Source: Austwickia sp. TVS 96-490-7B (GTDB taxonomy: Bacteria > Actinomycetota > Actinomycetes > Actinomycetales > Dermatophilaceae). Taken from it: 64,000 nt of DNA. The translations under genes were made by a program, and so were the position numbers. The stretch's first letter is position 1, and the number at the start of each line of letters is the position of its first letter. Shown in pieces: positions 60,436 to 64,000 of the stretch. The stretch lies in contig NZ_JAHPZL010000007.1 of NCBI RefSeq assembly GCF_019331795.1, positions 435,194-499,193 on the forward strand, written 5' to 3'. Under the pieces are notes generated by a model, which did no database searches, was not told the origin of the DNA, and was given only the letters and a program-made list of their open reading frames with translations.

Positions 60436-61343
60436 GTGTTGACCGTGCGTACGAGCGTGGGGCTTGACGTGCACGCACGATCGGTCGTCGCAGCAGCGAT
60501 CGAGGGCGTCACGGGCGAGCTCATCCAGACCAGACTGACCCCGTCGCATGAGCACATCCGTTCCTGGCTCGCCGATCTGCCGGGCCCAGTGGCGGTGGCT
60601 TACGAGGCGGGCCCGACCGGGTTCGGCCTGTCCCGGTCGCTGAGCGCAGCAGGGATCCGGTGCGAGGTCGTCGCGCCGAGCAAGCTCCAGGCGACCTGAT
60701 GCGTGCCCGGCATCGGTTGTCCAAGCTGTTGTTGCGCCAGGGCATCGTCTACTGCGGCGGCCAGGCGTGGACCGAGGCCCACGACGTGTGGCTGCGCCGC
60801 CAACGGTTCGATTCACCGGCCCTGCGCATGACCTACGAGTCCGACTATGACGCGGTCCTGGCGGTGAAGACACGCCGGGACCGGCTCGATGAGGCGATCG
60901 CGGTGATGGCCGGCAACAGCGAGTTCACCCCCCTGGTGCGGCGGCTGGGGTGCCTGCGTGGTGTCAGCAACCTGAGGGCGCTGGCCCTCACGGTTGAGAT
61001 CGGCGACTGGAACCGGTTCACCGGCAACACCATCGGCGCGTTCGTCGCTCTGGTCCCATCCGAGTACTCCTCCGGTCAGTCACGGGTGCAAGGCTCGATC
61101 ACCAAGACCGGCAACACCCACGTGCGCAGGTTGCTAGTCGAGGCAGCTTGGCATCACCGTGCCCGCTACGTCGTCGGCAAGACCATGCACCAGCGGTGGG
61201 AACTCGCCTCACCCGCGGCTCGTGCCCGCGGGGACGCCGTCAACCGTCGACTGCACGCACGGTGGAACACCGTCCGCGAGCGTCGCAAGCGGCACGTGGT
61301 CGCCAACGTCGCCACCGCCCGCGAGCTGGCCAGCTGGTGCTAG
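60436..61343 (+). pseudogene. IS110-family transposase with internal deletion
   Basis: The N-terminal RuvC-like part from 60436 has TSVGLDVHARSVVAAAIEGV and VAYEAGPTGFGLSRSLSAAG, ending VVAPSKLQAT at a TGA (60697). The normal continuation (GDRVKTDARDA-type block with catalytic residues) is absent, and the sequence resumes in another frame with DLMRARHRLSKLLLRQGIVY, then the transposase_20 part GCLRGVSNLRALALTVEIGD and FVALVPSEYSSGQSRVQGSI, TKTGNTHVRRLLVEAAWHHR. About 120 bp are missing. It ends at TAG 61341. Not functional. Confidence 0.85.
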
Positions 61344-61778
61344 TCCCTGGCCGTGCTCGAGGAGTAACCCGCCACCCACAAGCCGCTTCGTCGACCAGCG
61401 CGATGGAAGCAGCGCGTGCAGCGACCCGCGAAACAACTAGGAGCAGCCCAGCCGTGCTGGACGACGCTCGATCCTAGACACGCGGTCCGCTCCTGGCGAA
61501 CACCCCGTCCTGCGGTAACCAACCCGCGCATATCAGTCTGACCGCGCGTCGCCAACGACACGCTCACCGCCGACCAGGTCGATGAAACAGAGACACCCGC
61601 CCCCACCAACGGGGACGGGCGCCTCACCCTGCCTCGTGACAGGCAGCCACCACATATCAGCTGTTGCGGGGCAGGAGGTTGGTGACGCGGTAGTGCGTTG
61701 AGGTGGGCAGGTCCCTGCGGCGACAGGATGAGGGTGTCGAAGCCTTCATCACGTCGAGTCAGCCGAGGAACCTGCCCT
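61344..61778. other. no gene seen between IS110 and IS481 remnants
   Basis: The frames here are shadows with no start signals. The region should contain the IS110 right end and the IS481 left end; neither repeat could be fixed by eye. Confidence 0.4.
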
Positions 61779-62783
61779 GTGTCGCACAGTAACGCCCCGT
61801 TGAGCCTGGAAGGCCGCCGACGTCTGGTCCAGCGCTGTCAGTCCCGCCCGATCAGCCATGTCGCAGCCGAGATGGGAATCTGCCGTGCGTGCGCCTCGAA
61901 ATGGGTCAACCGGTGGCGGCGCTACAGCGACCTGAGCTTGCAGGACCGGCCCAGCACGCCCCGACGTACCCCGAATGCGACCCGCCCCGAGGTCGTCACC
62001 CGGATTGAGCGCTGGCGCCGGGAACACAAGTGGTCAGCGGCCCGGATCGCCCACGAACTGGCTGCCCAGGGCGTGTGGATCGATCGACGCACCGTCACAC
62101 GCCACCTAGCCCGGCTCGGGATCGCACGACGGAAGTTCCTCGATCCCGACGCAACCACGACCCGTGAGCCCTAACCCATCGTCGCCCGCTGGCCAGGGCA
62201 CATGATCCACATCGACATCAAGAAGGTCGGAGGGATCCTCGACGGTGGCCGGTGGCGCGCCCACGGACGGGACAGCGCCGCGCATCGCGCCGCCGCTCGG
62301 GCCAAGACCACCGGCGCGCGAGGCGGCTACGTCTACCTGCACTCGGCCGTGGACGGGTTCTCCCGCCTGGCCTACACCGAACACCTTCCCGATGAGAAGG
62401 GCACCACCGCCGCAGCGTTCCTGACCCGCGCGAAAGCCTGGTTCGCCGCGCACGGGATCAACCACATCCACCGCATCGTCACCGACAACGGGGCCTGCTA
62501 CCGCGCCGGTGAGTTCAACCTGATCATCGGCACCGCGACCCGCCATCAATACACCCGGCCCTACACCCCACGACACAACGGCAAGGTCGAGCGGGACAAC
62601 CGGATCCTGTCCGAAGAGCTGCTCTACGCCCGCGTCTACACCAGCGAAAACCGAACACGCCAACGCCATCGCGACCCGGAACATGCACTACAACTACCAT
62701 CGACCCCACAGCACCGCAGGCGGCCTCCCCCAGCCTCACGCGTCCGCGACGCTGTCACCAACGGCCTGCCCTGCTACAACTAG
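61779..62783 (+). pseudogene. IS481-family transposase, nonsense and frameshift mutations
   Basis: GTG 61779 opens LSLEGRRRLVQRCQSRPISH with an HTH (VAAEMGICRACASKWVNRWR) and a second HTH-like domain (WIDRRTVTRHLARLGIARRK). A TAA at 62172 interrupts the frame between TTREP and PIVARWPGHM; the same frame continues with the DDE core MIHIDIKKVGGI, VTDNGACYRAGEFN and TPRHNGKVERDNRILSEELL (in part). After YTSENR the C-terminus is frameshifted, the expected ATRNMHYNYHRPHSTAGG being in another frame. One premature stop plus C-terminal damage. Confidence 0.87.
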
Positions 62784-63278
62784 ATCTTCAAAGACGATTG
62801 CCATGCCGATGTCGACATCATTTGAAGCGCCTGCCAGCGGATCATCGTCGCCGACTCTGACCCCGATCCACCCATCTGGAAGACGAGGAAGGACTCTCCT
62901 GATCGACACCATCACCTGAAGCGACCCGGCAGCCCTAAGCGAGGCCATCCGCGTCAACTGGACACTGAACTATCGCGCCCGCAGCCTCACCTACACCGAC
63001 AGAATCAAGTAGCACCCATACCGATGATTGGGAGGTGCTGAAAATCTCTCCGACGGCAACATAGACAAGAGCGATGCACCGTCATCTGGATCCCACCATT
63101 CCAAAGGTCGCCGTCCACTGCCCACAGCTACTGGTCCAGCTTACAGATGGAACCTCAGAGTAGCTCAACATGCCGCAAGCCTCTGTTAAGCAACGCAATG
63201 AGTACTTTATGGTAGTTTGAATTTCAATGTCTATTCATCAACTCTAAAGGAAAGGAAAAAGATGAAATTGTTGCATTA
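62784..63278. other. no gene seen; composition shifts to AT-rich
   Basis: The first part is GC-rich IS debris. From about 63000 the DNA becomes AT-richer and stays so to the window end. No frame is supported. Confidence 0.4.
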
Positions 63279-63390
63279 GGGCGTTATTCACGAGCGGTTA
63301 GAAGTCGGACGACCCGCCCGTTGCAAGGGCCTGCGACCTGCAGGTTTCCTGACTCTCCTTAAGGGGGTAAAACCCTCGTGAATAACGCCC
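63279..63390 (+). mobile_element. MITE-like element, copy 1 (112 bp)
   Basis: The ends GGGCGTTATTCACGAG and its complement are the same as those of the IS5-family element at 17008. The insertion is flanked by the direct repeat TTA (63276-63278 and 63391-63393). The inside is non-coding and includes the palindromes ACCTGCAGGT and CCTTAAGG. It is probably mobilised in trans by the IS5-family transposase. Confidence 0.88.
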
Positions 63391-63465
63391 TTAGTAGCAA
63401 GTATAAAAATACCCATCATTGATCCGATGTCGCATCGATTTCACAAGAAATCGGTTATGGAAAGA

Positions 63466-63577
63466 GGGCGTTATTCACGAGGGTTTCACCCCCTTGAGGA
63501 GAGTCAGGAAACCTGCAGGTCACAGGCCCTTGCAACGGACGGGTCGTCCGACTTCTAATCGCTCGTGAATAACGCCC
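63466..63577 (-). mobile_element. MITE-like element, copy 2 (112 bp, inverted)
   Basis: Same terminal repeats and interior as copy 1 but in the opposite orientation. The flanking duplication is AGA (63463-63465 and 63578-63580). The interior differs from copy 1 by a few substitutions. Confidence 0.88.
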
Positions 63578-63621
63578 AGAGAAGTCAATCCAAGAGTTTA
63601 ACTTGTGGAATCAGTTAATAA

Positions 63622-63734
63622 AGGCGTTATTCACGAGGGATTAAACGTCAGGCGACCCACCCGTTGCAAGTGCCTGTGAACTGCAGGTTTCCTGACTTTC
63701 CTCAAGGGGGGTGAACCCTTCGTGAATAACGCCC
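63622..63734 (+). mobile_element. MITE-like element, copy 3 (113 bp)
   Basis: Same orientation as copy 1, with more substitutions and a first-base change in the left repeat (AGGCGTT). The flanking duplication is TAA (63619-63621 and 63735-63737). Confidence 0.86.
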
Positions 63735-63795
63735 TAATTAGGGGCTGCTTATCTCATCATTCCTACCGTAAACAATAGAAAGGCAAGTGGGCATC

Positions 63796-64000
63796 ATGGA
63801 GAAGGTAAAATCTGATCTGCGGCGTGCAATCCTTCCATTTCTCATATTAAGTCTTCTGAAGGAAAAGCCTTGGTATGCATATGGGGTGGCGCTTCATCTG
63901 CAAAAAATTGCCCCGAATGCGTGCAGGAATTGTGATATCAGTACAGTTTTTACACGCCTCGCAAAGGATGGGCTTATATCTCCAACTAATGGCCCCTCCC
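63796..64000 (+). CDS. PadR-family transcriptional regulator, 3' end outside window
   Basis: The first 68 residues of a winged-helix regulator. SDLRRAILPFLILSLLKEKP followed by WYAYGVALHL matches the PadR N-terminus (LRRG.LE.LIL.LL.E.P.YGYE...L), and ISTVFTRLAKDGLISP corresponds to the recognition helix and wing (GTLYP.L.RLE..GLI). The Cys pair in NACRNCD is unusual. ATG 63796 is taken, with a weak purine-rich AGAAAGG upstream. The DNA is notably AT-richer than the core genes, so acquisition is likely. PadR proteins often control adjacent transporters, presumably beyond the window. Confidence 0.8.
   Translation, partial: MEKVKSDLRRAILPFLILSLLKEKPWYAYGVALHLQKIAPNACRNCDISTVFTRLAKDGLISPTNGPS

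Noticed and set aside
61159-61477. Small frames at the end of the IS110 remnant
   Set aside because: They are alternative frames of the transposase C-terminus and of the non-coding IS end.
63279-63734. Regularly spaced repeats as a CRISPR array
   Set aside because: The repeats are 112 bp with inverted ends, target duplications and mixed orientation, so they are MITEs; no cas genes.

Overview
The window looks like chromosomal DNA of a high-GC actinobacterium. The evidence is GTG/TTG starts, a mycothiol gene (mshB), a seven-iron ferredoxin, the succinylase branch of lysine/DAP synthesis (dapC, dapD, dapE), a VanW protein and a CorA-free, H+-pyrophosphatase-rich energy set. The gene content fits the Dermatophilaceae (Dermatophilus/Austwickia-like), but that placement is inference. 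Base composition drops clearly in the accessory stretches (about 13.5-17 kb, 55.1-56.3 kb and 62.8-64 kb).

Layout. 1-0.8 kb: 3' part of ispH. 0.8-9.6 kb: a cell-surface polysaccharide locus read divergently from about 4.5 kb. Leftward are an O-antigen-ligase/polymerase-like membrane protein and two glycosyltransferases; rightward are a DegT aminotransferase, a phosphoglycosyl transferase, a Wzx-like flippase and a glycosyltransferase. Together they cover sugar amination, loading on lipid carrier, elongation, flipping and polymerisation. 9.6-12 kb: rmuC and ychF.

11.97-24.5 kb: an accessory region that starts exactly at the 3' end of ychF and contains several degenerate copies of the ychF 3' end, as expected if elements repeatedly integrated there. 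Its cargo is largely decayed: a broken higB beside an intact higA, a broken DegT aminotransferase with epimerase scraps and an MFS exporter, an IS5-family element, an Abi_2 gene with an internal deletion, an RloA-type ATPase with a truncated RloB partner, and hipB with a broken hipA.

24.7-54.4 kb: mostly core genes. They are a secreted FG-GAP protein, dCMP deaminase, a fused NfnB-NfnA-like flavoprotein, a glutamine amidotransferase, an alanine-type aminotransferase, a CBS protein, a divergent membrane pyrophosphatase, a Nudix hydrolase, typA, an alcohol dehydrogenase, a TfoX-N protein, an amidase, an aspartate aminotransferase, a second canonical membrane pyrophosphatase, mshB with a flavin reductase and a VanW protein, fdxA-dapC, dapD/dapE and ahpC. 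Strong hairpins separate most transcription units.

54.4-64 kb: an insertion-sequence graveyard (IS5-family remnant, IS630, two head-to-head IS1380 copies, IS110, IS481, all with disrupted transposases). It surrounds one intact AT-richer secreted protein of unknown function, and is followed by three MITE-like elements whose ends match the IS5-family element at 17 kb. A PadR-type regulator runs off the right edge.
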